From Botryococcus braunii (lineage: Eukaryota; Chlorophyta; Trebouxiophyceae): 64,000 nucleotides of DNA. The translations under genes and the position numbers were made by a program. The stretch lies in NCBI GenBank assembly GCA_002005505.1, contig KV908677.1:1-64000 (forward strand). Reading direction: 5' to 3'. Positions 51,510-62,871 of the stretch are shown piece by piece; position 1 is the stretch's first letter; each line of letters begins with the position of its first letter. The notes below the pieces were generated by a model. That model was not told where the DNA came from. It made no database searches and worked only from the letters and a program-made list of their open reading frames with translations.

Positions 51510-53624
51510 ATGTCGGCAGCTACTTTCACCACGTTGGTTACGTTGTATTGTGAGAAGTTGGGGGCGGCCAGCGATGTTGCCGAGCTTGATGCACTTGATC
51601 TCACGCTTGATAGTGACTACCCAAGGTTTCGTAGGAAGGATTTTGATGAACTGATGGCGAAGTGTAAGGTCAAGGTGGCGCGCGATAACTACCATGTCGG
51701 CGATCATACGGATCTGATCATTAGTTCGATTGCCCAGTTTTATGTCGCCACTGTTAAATTTCTAAAGATAGGTGCTCTTGCTGCTTTTCGTCCTGTCTGG
51801 GCTACAAGTTATGCGCGAAAGGTTTCTATGACGGAGGTTGCTCGGGATCCTGCGGTGTCGCACAAGCTTCCGTCTAATGCGTTAGGCAAGCCGCCGGTGT
51901 TCACGGGAAATAACACTAGGCACTGGGTTGCTATTGTTAAGAATTATGTTGAGGCACAGGGAATCAACGATGACCAGCAAAAGCTTCGCGTTGGCGTCTC
52001 ATTTCTCTCTACAAGCATTCAGGGTCACTGGTCCTCGTATGTCGTAACCCATCCTTCCCCTACTTTTCAGCAATTCCTGTTTGATTTTTATGACAAGAAT
52101 GTAGGGGTGACGGAGGCCCGCCGCCACTGGCAGGGGGTTCGTCAAGGTTCGAAGTCTGTTCAGGAGTATGCCTTGGCGTTTAACTCCGCTCTTGCCGACC
52201 TGAATTCCATGCCTGGTGGGGAGGTCACGGAGAATGAGAAGGTTACGAATTTTCTGAATGGGTTGCGTGCATCGTTGCATTCTCAGTGTCGAATTAATCA
52301 CAAAACTGGTCGTGCTTTCGATTCGTATATGGAGCTCTACCAGATCGCTCATGGGCTCGATGATACTGTCGCTGAAGGGTTTCGTTCGCGCGGTTCCGAT
52401 ATGTTTCCTTCGAATCACCATGCTTATCGTGGGTTTGGTCGTTTCGATCGTGGGTTTGGTCGTCCGCGCGGTGTGTTTAAGGCTCGTGGGTTTCGTGCTC
52501 GTGGTCGCGGTTTTGATCGCGGTGATCGCTCGCATCATCGCCATGTCCCGGGTTTTCATCATGGGTCTTTTCCATCCCAGTCCATGCCGCTCACTTGTTA
52601 TGGGTGTGGCCTCCCTGGCCACAAACAGTCCGAGTGCCCTATGACTCCCGGGTTCTCGCAAGGATCTGCGCAGGTACCGCAAGCCCCAGCACATCACGCC
52701 GGTCCCCCAAATTCTGGTCGCGGCAATGCACCGAGTGGGCGTGGATCATCTCGTGGGCGTGGGCGCTTTGGCTGGTATGAAGACTTATCTTTCTCAAAAC
52801 TTGTGGCTGCTCATGTTTGTTTGGAATGGGGACCTGGAATTGAAATCCTTGTTTGTGAAGATCTACCCCAAGTGAACCTGCAAGATGGTCATGTGTATGC
52901 GTTCGTGCTTAAGCCCGAAAAAGCCCATGAAGTGCTCTCCGAGTATAATGCCCTGAAGAAGAATGCCCGTCAGATTGGCGCTTATTTTGTTTTGCCCAAA
53001 CGAGTTGCTAAGACAGTAAGTGTTGCTCCCCTTTTAAAAAGTAAAGAGAGAATTATGGAGGGGAGGCGCAACGAAAGTGTAGCTTTGAAAAGTGCGCATG
53101 GGGAAGAAACAATTGTGGCCCCATGGTCTTCTGAAGTGTGGTATGACAAGAAGAGGCCCAGTATATCAATGGTGAGAAAAGAACACCCCGAAGCGCAAAT
53201 GGTCTTGCGCGGTATGGTTGCAGGGGCAACCGCTGATTGTGCAGTTGATACCGGGGGAGAACTCTCATTCATCTCGGCAGAATTTCTGAAGAAAGTGAAC
53301 ATAACCCCGCAACAAGTGGATGAATTGGAAGTGGAAGTGGCCACGGGTGACATTGCGAAAGTGGTGCAACAAGTGCAGTTGCGAACAGTTTTCAAGTCTT
53401 TGCCTTGTGTGCATACTTACTATGTGCTACCAAAATTGGCTGGTGACTGTGATGTCTTGTTGGGCATGGATTTCCTTAAGCGTTATAAGGCCAAGATTGA
53501 TGTAGCGGAAGATACGTGTACATTTTGGAACAGAGGGCGAGGCGTGACTGTTAAGTCCATTTCTGCTACTGCTAAGAGCACTAGCCCCCTGTCATCTCTG
53601 CGAGGCATTTGGCGTGCTGTATGA
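51510..53624 (+). CDS. gag-pro: Gypsy F Gag-protease
   Basis: 704 residues from ATG 51510 (MSAATFTTLVT); upstream in-frame codons lie in the leader. The Gag domain includes FLSTSIQGHWSSYV and a GVRQGSKSVQEYALAF segment. An Arg/Gly/Phe-rich region (about residues 295-350) precedes zinc knuckle CYGCGLPGHKQSEC near 363-376. After a Ser/Gly/Arg-rich spacer and an unassigned region, a protease with CAVDTGGELSFISAEFL lies near 578. Unlike gypsy 1, the protease is fused to Gag and not to RT. The TGA stop overlaps the pol ATG as ATGA (53621-53624). Confidence 0.92.
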   Translation: MSAATFTTLVTLYCEKLGAASDVAELDALDLTLDSDYPRFRRKDFDELMAKCKVKVARDNYHVGDHTDLIISSIAQFYVATVKFLKIGALAAFRPVWATSYARKVSMTEVARDPAVSHKLPSNALGKPPVFTGNNTRHWVAIVKNYVEAQGINDDQQKLRVGVSFLSTSIQGHWSSYVVTHPSPTFQQFLFDFYDKNVGVTEARRHWQGVRQGSKSVQEYALAFNSALADLNSMPGGEVTENEKVTNFLNGLRASLHSQCRINHKTGRAFDSYMELYQIAHGLDDTVAEGFRSRGSDMFPSNHHAYRGFGRFDRGFGRPRGVFKARGFRARGRGFDRGDRSHHRHVPGFHHGSFPSQSMPLTCYGCGLPGHKQSECPMTPGFSQGSAQVPQAPAHHAGPPNSGRGNAPSGRGSSRGRGRFGWYEDLSFSKLVAAHVCLEWGPGIEILVCEDLPQVNLQDGHVYAFVLKPEKAHEVLSEYNALKKNARQIGAYFVLPKRVAKTVSVAPLLKSKERIMEGRRNESVALKSAHGEETIVAPWSSEVWYDKKRPSISMVRKEHPEAQMVLRGMVAGATADCAVDTGGELSFISAEFLKKVNITPQQVDELEVEVATGDIAKVVQQVQLRTVFKSLPCVHTYYVLPKLAGDCDVLLGMDFLKRYKAKIDVAEDTCTFWNRGRGVTVKSISATAKSTSPLSSLRGIWRAV

Positions 53625-56600
53625 AGCAAGGCTGTCCAGTGTTTGTGGGCATGGTAAGCAAGAATGAAGGGCATGATAACGAGACACGCTCGGATGAGCA
53701 AGGGCATGAACATGTTGATAGGCAAGAGGGCAACGAAGCGCGTAACGAAGGGCATAGCGATTATGATCATGATGTTAAAGAGTTCGAGCCTGCTTTTGGG
53801 CCTACAAACAAGGCCGATGTCCCTTCTGATAAAAGTGGATTGAATCACCCCATTTGTCAACATCTTCGTGCTGAGTTCAGTGATGTCGTTTCTGAGAAAT
53901 TAGAAGGCCTACCTCCTGACAGACATCTGTTCCGCACTATCCCATTGTATAGTGAACATGTTCCTCCATCCCGACCTGGTTACCGTTTAGCTTTGCCCGA
54001 GTTGCAAGAAGCACAGAAACAGGTTGCTGAACTTCTTGAGCAGGGATTGATTCAGCCAAGTTGCAGTCCGTTTAGCAGCCCTGTTCTGTTTGTGAAGAAA
54101 AAGGATGACACGTTGCGTATGGTTATCGACTATCGTGCGTTAAACCGCATTACTGTCCCTGATCGTTATCCTCTCCCCCGGATTGATGAGTTGCTTGATA
54201 AACTGCAAGGTGCTGTGTGCTTTACAAGTCTTGATTTACTCTCTGGTTATCATCAAATTCGCTTGCAAGAGGAAGATGTTCCCAAAACTGCTTTCCGTGT
54301 TCCTTTTGGCCATTATGAGTTCAAAGTTCTACCCTTCGGTTTGACAAATGCCCCCGCTACTTTTCAACGTATGATGAATCGCGTATTCCATGACTTTGTG
54401 GCTGAAGGCTTTGTGGTAGTGTACCTTGATGATGTTTTGATCTTCTCTAAAACCGAGGAAGAGCATAAAGAGCATTTGCAAAAAGTTTTCGAGCGCCTAC
54501 GTGAAGAGAAATTGTTTGTGAAGCTAAAGAAGTGTTCTTTTTGTCAGCCTGAACTACGCTATCTTGGCTTTATTGTGGGGAAGCATGGAATCAAGATTGA
54601 TCCGAATAAAGTCGCAGCAGTGATGAAGTGGGTCGTACCGACGACGGCCACTGAGGTACGACAGTTTTTGGGCCTCAGCAATTTTTCGCGGAAATTTGTG
54701 CAGGGGTATAGTCAACTTGCTGCCCCGTTGAATCACTTATTGCGAAAAGGTGTCCCTTGGCTGTGGACTGATGCATGTCAAAAAGCGTTTGATGGGTTGA
54801 AGTGGGCCATCACAAATGCCCCAGTGTTGGCAATCCCTGATCTCTCCCCGGATGCGCCTAAGTTTCGGGTCGTGTGTGTGCCTCAAAGAATGGTGTTGGT
54901 GCTGTGCTTGAGCAAAATGGACGCCCATGTGCCTATATGAGCCGGAAAGTTTCTGATGCTGAGAGAAATTATCATATCACCGAGCAAGAGTTGGCTGCAG
55001 TGTGTATGGCATTGACTGATTGGCGATGTTATCTCCTTGGGAAACCCTTTGAAGTGGTCACTGATCATGCAGCAAACACGTTTTTGCCGTCCCAATCGGT
55101 TTTGAGCCCTCGGCAAGCCAGGTGGTCGGAGTTGCTCCAGATGTACTCTATAGAGTGGAAGTATGAGCCCGGTCGTACTAATGTTGCGGACCCTTTGAGT
55201 AGGAATCCAGCGTTCGTCGTTAGTTCTTTGGTGCACACTCCTAGGGGCTCTGTTCAGCGTAGGGCCGCGATGGGGGGGCGCGGCATAGGTCATCGTATTA
55301 GGTGTGCTGTACTTACGCGCAAGGGGGCGCGTTCCACTGGAGGCGGTACGGCCCCGCCATTAGGTGGGGTGGTCCCTGGAGCAGCGAGTGACTCGGGCGA
55401 CGCGTGCCCGGATGGGTTCACCATGTGGTGCCCCGAGGGGGAAGACTGGTTGCACCGCAGACGGACCGCGTATGAGAAGGATCATCTTCTAAGGGATGGG
55501 CGTAAAAGACAAAGAACGCTAAAGATGGTTACTGGTTCTGTGGAAAAGCAATGTATGTTCCCGAAATGGCAGATGGTAAAGATAAAGAGCTCAAAGAAGC
55601 CATTCTCAAAGAAAACCATGAAGTGCCACAGGCAGGCCATGTGGGCCGGACTAAAATGTTGGAGAAAATACAACGGTATTTTTGGTGGCCGAAGCTGAGG
55701 GAAGGTGTTGAAGATTTTCTTCGCGTTTGCGATGCGTGCCAGCGCAACAAGGTGGATACCTCACTGCCAGCTGGTCTGCTGCAGCCTCTACCAATTCCTT
55801 CACGAAGGTGGGAAAGCATCTCCATGGATTTTATTACTGACTTACCCAAAACGGTGAACGGGAATGATGCTATCCTTGTGGTTGTGGACAGACTGTCTAA
55901 ATATGCGCATTTCATCCCAACAACTGATCAGCTGTCTGCTGAAGGTCTTGCTGATGTGTTTGTGGATCGTGTGTTTAAGCTGCACGGTATGCCTAAAGAG
56001 GTGTTGACTGATCGCGGAACGGTGTTCACGAGTGCCTTCACTAAAGCGTTGTTTAAAATTTTGGGCACGAGGTCTGTCTTTTCAACGGCTTATCATCCAC
56101 AGACTGATGGCCAAACTGAGCGCGTGAATCGCATTGTGGAAGACATGTTGCGGCATTATGTTAGTCCTACACAACATGATTGGGATGTGCATGTGCCAGC
56201 CGCACAATTCGCTTATAACAATGCTTATCAAGAATCCGTTCGCACAACTCCATTCCGGTTGGTGTATGGGGAGGATCCTATTGAGCCGTTTGCAGTGATT
56301 TCTGGGACCACTTTTCCGTCGGCTAAAAGATTTGCTATAAAGTTGCATGATGATCTCGCGTTAGCGAAGCGCAACCTGATTGAGGCACAAGATAGGCAGC
56401 GCACTTATGCTAACCAGGGGCGCAGACATGTTGAGTATGAAGTTGGGCAAGAAGTACTCTTGTCCACTAAGAATATTCGTTGGAAGCATCCTGGCACCAA
56501 GAAGTTTTTGCCTCGTTTCATTGGGCCATTCAAGATTTTGGCTAGGATTGGCGCTGTTGCATATAGGCTGGAGTTGCCTGATGAGTACACCATTCACAAT

Positions 56601-56996
56601 GTGTTTCATGTGTCGCTGTTGAAGCCATATCATAAGGGTGTCAATGTGGCTCTCTCACCTCCGCCAGATTGGATTGATGGTGATTGGGAATACGAGGTGG
56701 AGTGTATTTTGATGCATCGAGAAAAGAAGGCTGCGCACCATGCGCCGAAGAAAGAATACTTGGTAAAATGGAAAGGCTACGGGTCTGAGCGTAACTCATG
56801 GGAACCGGAAGCAGGATTAATAGGACATGCCCAAGAGGTTGTCCAGGAGTACTGGGGTGGTCGCGCTCTCAATGAGAAGGTGGGAACAAGGAAGCGCACG
56901 CAAGGTGTCGCGGCTGCAGGCAACGGTACTAAGAAGCGAAGTAATGCGCATGCCTCAGCAACTACGAATACTGCGCCTAAGAAGAGGCGGACTTAG
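53621..56996 (+). pseudogene. pol: Gypsy F Pol: RT, RNase H, integrase, chromodomain, two frameshifts
   Basis: ATG 53621 opens an acidic, charged leader, then RT ([52 protein letters not shown], catalytic [11 protein letters not shown]). A base loss near 54880 (expected CDASKNG) shifts into the frame carrying RNase H (SERNYHITEQELA-like, VTDHAANTF). Another shift near 55525 leads to the integrase zinc region (GHVGRTKMLEK..CDACQRNK) and core (MDFITDLP, LTDRGTVF, QTDGQTERVN), GPF module FIGPFKIL, and chromodomain (YEVECILMHRE..YLVKWKGY..SWEPEAG) with a basic tail ending KKRRT. Confidence 0.92.
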
Positions 56997-57425
56997 ACAC
57001 GGAGAGGCGATCTTTTCCTGCACTTGTTTGTTGCGGGTACAGCATGGCTGCCCGCCGGGGGGAGGGAGAAGGGCTTAGTTGCTCCCCGCGTGTCACCCCG
57101 TTGTTATACAAGTGGGAAGTTCAGTACGGTGAGCTGTATAGCGCGCGCATGATGTTAAGTGTAGATCATCGATCCACTTTGAAGCCCGCCATGACAATTT
57201 CAAGCAATGAATGATGATGAACAAAGCTCACTGACGTACCCTGGCGTACCTCACCATTGGAGGCTCAACAAACTTGTCGCCAATGCTATGTGTGTAAAAA
57301 ACAATATTGTTGCTTGAGTGTAGACGGCATGTACACTGCTTGAAGAACTCTTAGCTTACAGAGTCTTGCTCGTGATGACTGCTCTGATGTGAGCGAGGAC
57401 GCTCCCATGTAGGGGAAGGGGAAGT
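56997..57425 (+). other. Gypsy F 3' untranslated region and polypurine tract
   Basis: No ORF of interest. The purine tract AGGGGAAGGGGAAG lies directly before the 3' LTR at 57426. Confidence 0.8.
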
Positions 57426-57629
57426 TGTAACGGCAGGAAGCTGCCAGGTCCTGAAATGTGTAGGATTTTGGGCAGGAAGCTGCCGGGTCCTGAAATGAAG
57501 GTTCTGGAAAGTGGCACGCGTCTTGGCGTCGAAGGAAGTCCCGGTGCTGACCGGCTTGTAACAGATTCCGCTGAATGCTCTAACCCGACTGGTGTCTCGT
57601 CTCTCTCTCTCTCTTCCTTTGCCACTATA
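57426..57629 (+). repeat. Gypsy F 3' LTR
   Basis: 204 bp, TGTAACGGCAGG to GCCACTATA, followed by TGTAC (57630-57634), where E RNase H resumes. Confidence 0.9.
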
Positions 57630-59232
57630 TGTACACACTGACCAGCAAGCACTTAAGTATTTATTGATTGCTCCTGTTAGGACTAGTAGGCAGGAAAGAT
57701 GGCGTACTGAAATCATGAGATTCATGCCTGATATAAAATATGTGAAGGGCACTGACAATGTTGTTGCAGATGCTTTGTCTAGGCGTGTTGATTTGGCAGT
57801 AATGCATGTCTCCACTGTTTCTGTCTCGTCCCTCCTACCAGAAATTGCTTTGCTGTGTGTTTCTGATCCCACAGTTTCTAAACTTGTGGAAGAAGGTGTT
57901 TTGGTGATGAGAGACACTGTACCTTATTCGGTGCAGTCAGGTAGAGTGTATGTCCCTGATGCATTGCGAGAGAAGGTACTGAGAGAGTGTCATGCCACCC
58001 CCTTTTCTGCCCATCTTGGGATTAACAAGATGTATGAATTAGTGTGCAGGGAATTTTGGTGGCCACGTCTCAGCTCATCAGTCAGGGACTTTTGCAGGTC
58101 TTGTGACACCTGCCAGCGCACTAAGGGGACTGGAGCCGTACCTTATGGTCTACTTCAGCCAATGCCTATTCCGGATGGACCTTGGCAGAGCATTTCCCTT
58201 GACTTAGTGACTGATTTACCTGTGTGCTGTGGTTTTGACTCTATTGTGGTATTTGTTGATAGGTTTTCTAAGTTGTGTGTCTTGGCTGCATGCACTAAAA
58301 CCATCACTGCACAACTTGCACAACTGTTTGTTGACAGGGTCTTTGTGAGATTTGGAATGCCTACCTCCATTGTGAGTGATAGAGATCCAAGGTTCACTAG
58401 CCATTTTTGGAAGGCCTTTGTGAAAATATTGGGTACTGAGATTGCTATGTCTACTGGTTACCACCCTCGGACGGATGGGCAGACTGAGAGAATGAACAGG
58501 ACCATGGAAGACATGCTGAGAGGGTTTGTGGGTCCCAGGCAGGATGACTGGTGCAAGTATTTGAGTATGGTGGAGTTTGCATATAATAACTCACTTCAGG
58601 CTTCAACACTGCAGACACCCTTCTTCCTGAATCATGGGCGCCATCCCCTTACTCCCTTGTCTTCTGCTGTTCCCTCACGTTCTGTGAATCCTGCCGTTTC
58701 TGAATGGGTTGAGGGGCTGCAGACTGCCTTAAAGAGTGCCAAATCTAATCTTGCCTCTGCACAGCAACGGCAGAAATCTTATGCAAATAGAAAGAGACGA
58801 GACCACCCTTTCAAGGTGGGGGACCACGTGTTGTTGGCTGCAAGGAAAAACCAGCTTTCACCTGGGCTCTCGTCAAAGTTATCAGCTAAGTATTTTGGGC
58901 CCTTTACTATTGCTGCAGCAGTTGGTTCTCGAGCTTTTAGACTCGTCTTGCCTGAGACTGTAAATATTCATCTTGTGTTTCATGTTTCCCAACTGAAGCC
59001 TTATGTGTCTTCATCTGTACCAGTTACTGTTACTTCACCACCTCCTTTGTATGCAGACAAGCGTGGCGGCGTTCATGAAGTGGAGGCCATCATAGCTAAG
59101 AAGAAAGTTGGAAAGTCTTGGCGCTACTTAGTCAAATGGAGAGGCTACGATGAGACTGAGAATACTTGGGAGCCTCTTGCCCATGTTCGCCATCTGGCTG
59201 ATGACGTGGCAGCTGCCCCAGTCCTTTCTTAA
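57630..59232 (+). pseudogene. pol: Gypsy E Pol: RNase H end, integrase, chromodomain
   Basis: Continues AKFTV with YTDQQALKYLLIAP and VADALSRRVD. The integrase zinc region (HLGINKMYELV..CDTCQRTK) and core (LDLVTDLP, VSDRDPRF, RTDGQTERMN) are intact, followed by AYNNSLQAST, a GPF module (YFGPFTIAAAV) and a chromodomain (HEVEAIIAKKK..YLVKWRGY..TWEPLAH) ending AAAPVLS, like D. This half is unbroken. Confidence 0.93.
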
Positions 59233-60006
59233 GTCCCACTTGCGGGCATCCCTTGATTAAGCCATTTGCGGCTTGAGACTTTTCCAGCCACTTGCGGCTG
59301 ATGACCCTTGGAGCTTCAACACCAGACAGCTTGGATCTGGGAGGGAGGGAGGGTGGAAGGGTCTGGGAGGGGGATTCGTGAATTGGGACTTGCATGCATG
59401 TCTCTTGGTTATATGTTTTGCATGGGTTATGTTTCCTTACCCACGGCTCCACTTTGTGATGCACTTGCTGTTGCAGTGTAGCTGCAAATTGTAGTTCCGT
59501 GTCTGCATGACTTGCTTGGTATCTTACCCATGAGATACACCATGTGGTAGTTAGTCGTGTGTAGCTTGCTGCTCTAGACGATATGCCTTATGCCTGTGCT
59601 GGGAAGCCACCTCAAGCGAAGGTTACACTGCGAGGCAGGGTAACTGGACCTAAGGTTTGGACAAGTGCTAGACTGAGGGCTCTGAGGAGTCTGACGCTCA
59701 ACCTAATTGTCTCAGTACTAGTGTGTGAGTGCTGTCTAGAGAGTTCGTCCCCTAAGTTAGAGGATCCGCCTTGCAGACGATAGTCCTTAGAATGTTAAGG
59801 TATTCGAGCATTGAGCAGATGAGTCCCTCGTCTGTGTCGTGCTAACTTGCTTTGTGGACTTCATCCTCTGACTTGCGTTGTTTCGTAACTATAGGAGGTG
59901 TGATTGTCTATAGTTACAGTAAGCAGGGTTCGTGATGCCCCTGTCTTACGTTTGTGGCCCCATTGCCATAAACAACATCTCATAGCTTATGCCAAGGGGG
60001 AGGGCA
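59233..60006 (+). other. Gypsy E 3' untranslated region with short repeats and PPT
   Basis: Starts with three spaced copies of CCACTTGCGG or CCATTTGCGG (about 59236, 59262, 59288), spaced 26-27 bp. It ends with AAGGGGGAGGG (59994-60004) before the LTR. No gene seen. Confidence 0.75.
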
Positions 60007-60267
60007 TGTAGCATTTCCTAGGGTATAATGCTCTAGTATGGTCCTTGGCATTGCTCTTTGACTTGCCATGTGATCTGGATTCGCAGTACAACCTCGCTCA
60101 AGTAGTTCGCTCGGTTGCCCGACTAAGCGTCTGTGGCAGTACAGTATAATTCAATCCACCCTGGGTTTAAGAGTATGCTTGCGAATCAATCATGTAACAC
60201 TCTTTCGTTGCACACCACGAACGTCTCACTGTCTCATAAAAACCTCTTCCGCTTAGTTAACGCTACA
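60007..60267 (+). repeat. Gypsy E 3' LTR
   Basis: 261 bp, three substitutions from 47916-48176. Followed by GGACA (60268-60272). Confidence 0.93.
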
Positions 60268-60927
60268 GGACACATGGAGGGGGGTAAAGCAGATCGGGCA
60301 GATCTTTTCCTCCGGAAGATGCAAGACTCCCTTACTCTTGCACGGAAGTTTTTGGCTGCAGCTCAGAAGCGGCAGGCGGCCCAGGCGAACCGCCACCGCC
60401 GGGCTGTGATCTATAAGGAGGGGGACCTTGTTCTCCTTCGGACGAAGTTCCCAGCCGCCCTGACTTCGCAGAAGTACATAAAGCTTGCCAGGCGCCGGAT
60501 TGGACCCTTCCGGGTCACTGCCGTCCATCCCAACTCTGTTGAGCTGGACGTCCCCGCCGCCCTGAAGTTTCACCAACGCATAAACGTGGAATATGTGGAC
60601 CTCTACAAGGGGCCACGTAACCCAGACCGCCTCAGCATTTACAAATACCAGCCGGGACCACGCATGGTCAAGGGCGATGACGGCACGGAGAATGCCGAGT
60701 ACGTCGTGGACGGCATCCTCGGTCACCGTCCCTTGATGAAGGGGAATCGGGCCCTCCACTTCCCGGACGGTACCCCAGCCTACCAGTACTGTGTACTGTG
60801 GTCAGGTTATGACGTCGGAGACGACTGGGAGCCCTTGGGCATGTTCGACCACGCAAAGGACACCATCAACGCCTACCACCGTCACCAGGAGTTGGGCCCG
60901 CCCAAGTGGGGCGAGACGGCCGTTTGA
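60268..60927 (+). pseudogene. pol: Gypsy C Pol: integrase C-terminus and chromodomain
   Basis: The frame joins MG at 47915 to HMEGGKADRADLFLRKMQ. A helix with AQKRQAAQANRHRR and a GPF module (RRIGPFRVTAVHPNS) follow. A chromodomain-like end (AEYVVDGILGHR..YCVLWSGYDVGDDWEPLGMFDHA) precedes the stop. The GC content and codon use are visibly higher than in the RT and integrase core of gypsy C at 32061-47915. Confidence 0.85.
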
Positions 60928-61958
60928 GGCCTTCCCCCCGCTGCCCGCTCCTCCGGTCGGTTACCTTGTCTTTGCTCTCTTTAGGAGGGAGTCCTTGTCG
61001 GTACGCAAGGATCTGCACAGGCAAGCCGGTGGTCGGATTGCAAATGTGTGCACCCCCTCGGGATGGGATTGGGAGTGGGTCGCCCACTCCGGTGTGGGTG
61101 GACAGATGTCACACACCATGGCATGTTGCAGCCCGGAGTCTGCACGCTTTGGATAGGTGGGGGGGAGTACACCCGCTAGCACTAGCAATCAGTTGTGGAT
61201 CCTGGGCATTTTTCTGGTGATTGGTGGACTATGTGACTAGAGGGGACTTGGAAATTGGAGAGGGATTGGGGATTCTTCTATGTGACTGGCAGGTCTTGGA
61301 CTGTCTATGTCAATAGGGGGGACTTGGACTCTCTTGAAATCTTGGACCTTGGAAGTTTGTGTTGTTGGGACTTTTGGGAACGTTGGACTTTGTTTCTTTG
61401 TTTGTTTGTTTGTTCCTTTTGGATCATGGTTCAGAGCCAACGCAACCCGAGTCGTTCGGCATGAACTGGAATATGTACCTTATGCGGATTTGTACAGTAT
61501 GTTGACTTGGGATCATCCATTACGGGAACGGGACTCATTGGGAGCATGGAACTTCTCCATGGAAGTTCCCTACCTTTTGAACTTAAGCACTTTAATTATT
61601 CTTTTGTGTTGTATGTTTTTGGATTAGATTTTTCTGTTCTCTTGGACTTGGGAAATGGGACACTTGTTTTTCATGTTTGAACGTTTATTTCTTCATGTTT
61701 GTTCTTCGAATAAGATTAGACGCAAGTCTACCTAGTGTCCTGGAAAAGCCATAAAAAATAAATAAATGGCAAGGAAGTGTTTACTTGGAGATATTATACA
61801 TTGGAAGTGGGGACCCCATGAACCACCAATTCGGCAGGGGTCAGACGGCAGTTGGAGGTTTGGGCCGTCCAGTTTACCGGTTTCTCTGGTTGTTCTTCTC
61901 AGTGAAAATCCTCGAGTGGGTTTGCATGAGGACATGCAAAGGACTAAGGGGGGGATAA
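60928..61958 (+). other. Gypsy C 3' untranslated region and polypurine tract
   Basis: About 1 kb with no convincing gene. Contains TTTG-rich repeats near 61390-61415 and an AAATAAATAAATGG stretch near 61760. It ends in the purine-rich AAGGGGGGGATAA (61946-61958). Confidence 0.75.
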
Positions 61959-62436
61959 TGTAACGGAATGCGAGGATTTCCGAGCATTTCGGGACATTTC
62001 CGGGAGACGCCCTTTGGCGCCATACTGCACGCCCGTGGGAGCCACGTGGTTAGCCGCTCGAACGAGAGTAGCATCTTCCGTCGGTGATGGTTGCTTACGC
62101 CATGCATAGTTGGCACTCCGTCATTGCGTGTGTTTGATGACAATAGTTGTCACCGTTAGCACGCCAACGAGTGGACGATCTAGGGCTCTCACGAAGGATA
62201 GAGAGACATAAGTCGTACATGGGCCGAGTTCGAATCATAGGCGTCCCCTGGCTAGGAACCCGCTTGCCGAGTAGATTAACACGAGAGGACAGAACTGGAG
62301 AAACCACAAGGGTAAGCTGTGTGGTGGGGTGGGTCTTGTAAACGCTTGCTTGCCCCAAGTGACGGACCTCGTGTCGCGCCTCGCTCCTTGCTCCCTTCCT
62401 GCCTTACTTCCTTATAAGTTCCGCTGAGTTATTACA
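61959..62436 (+). repeat. Gypsy C 3' LTR (end uncertain)
   Basis: Starts TGTAACGGAATGCGAGG right after the PPT. The most likely end is GAGTTATTACA at 62436, giving TGTAA/TTACA terminal inversion and 478 bp. A longer LTR ending at about 62516 (GCGCAACA) is possible. The matching 5' LTR is outside the window. Confidence 0.6.
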
Positions 62437-62871
62437 TCACCCGTGGCACAATGTTAGCCAAGAAACTACAGACGCACGTGGGCATGCATTGCTGGTTCAG
62501 TCCTGGCGCGCAACATTTGGAGGCATCTAGGCTGGACAGCAGCAATCTTCAGGCCCTTGACATCTGCTTATAAGCAAAGAGGGAGGGATGTCTCTTGTGA
62601 AGCCTTTCATAAGTACTAGCGGGCGTAGGATGATAAGGCCTCATGACTACAAAGTGCTAGCGCCACAACAGAAAAGCTACAATTTATCTTTAAAATGGTT
62701 GACATAAGGCCCCAGAATGGAATTTGATTTAAACCCGCTCCACTCTGAAAGTATTTGACGCCAGTGTAGCCAGTATAGTAGCCGCATGTCGAAGGGTAAG
62801 TCAGGAGTTCGCAAAACCTCCCCTCGACTCACGTCGTGCGCCACACCCGATGTTATTGGCCCACCATACTT
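62437..62871. other. Right flank, no recognisable gene
   Basis: I see no ORF with family motifs, no RNA gene and no clear repeat boundary here. Confidence 0.6.

Larger units (their letters stand above)
51256..57629 (+). mobile_element. Ty3/gypsy chromovirus F
   Basis: LTRs 51256-51457 and 57426-57629, target duplication TGTAC (51251-51255, 57630-57634), PBS at 51461, gag-pro ORF, pol ORFs and PPT. The LTRs differ by two substitutions and one CT unit, so it is a young insertion. Pol has two frameshifts. The inferred LTR ends are TG...TA rather than TG...CA. Confidence 0.93.
47916..60267 (+). mobile_element. Ty3/gypsy chromovirus E, split by gypsy F
   Basis: LTRs 47916-48176 and 60007-60267 differ at three positions that I can see. 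Flanks GGAAA (47911-47915) and GGACA (60268-60272) are a target duplication with one mismatch. PBS at 48178; gag largely deleted; pol of the D type; PPT AAGGGGGAGGG before the 3' LTR. Gypsy F sits in the RNase H region. Confidence 0.93.
23979..62436 (+). mobile_element. Gypsy C: outermost chromovirus, cut into six visible pieces
   Basis: Coding pieces at 23979-25300, 32056-32966, 40065-40463, 46550-47915 and 60268-60927, then a 3' UTR and 3' LTR, join across the 5-bp duplications into one plus-strand gag-pol order: gag, protease, RT, RNase H, integrase, chromodomain. The 5' LTR, PBS and gag N-terminus must lie left of the window beyond the copia A array. All other large elements sit inside it directly or indirectly. 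It is the oldest element, with a nonsense codon and at least two frameshifts. Confidence 0.88.

Noticed and set aside
62437..62600. Possible 5' LTR end plus primer site at about 62516 (CAACATTTGGAGGC)
   Set aside because: The PPT before 61959 marks a 3' LTR, and no gag or pol follows.
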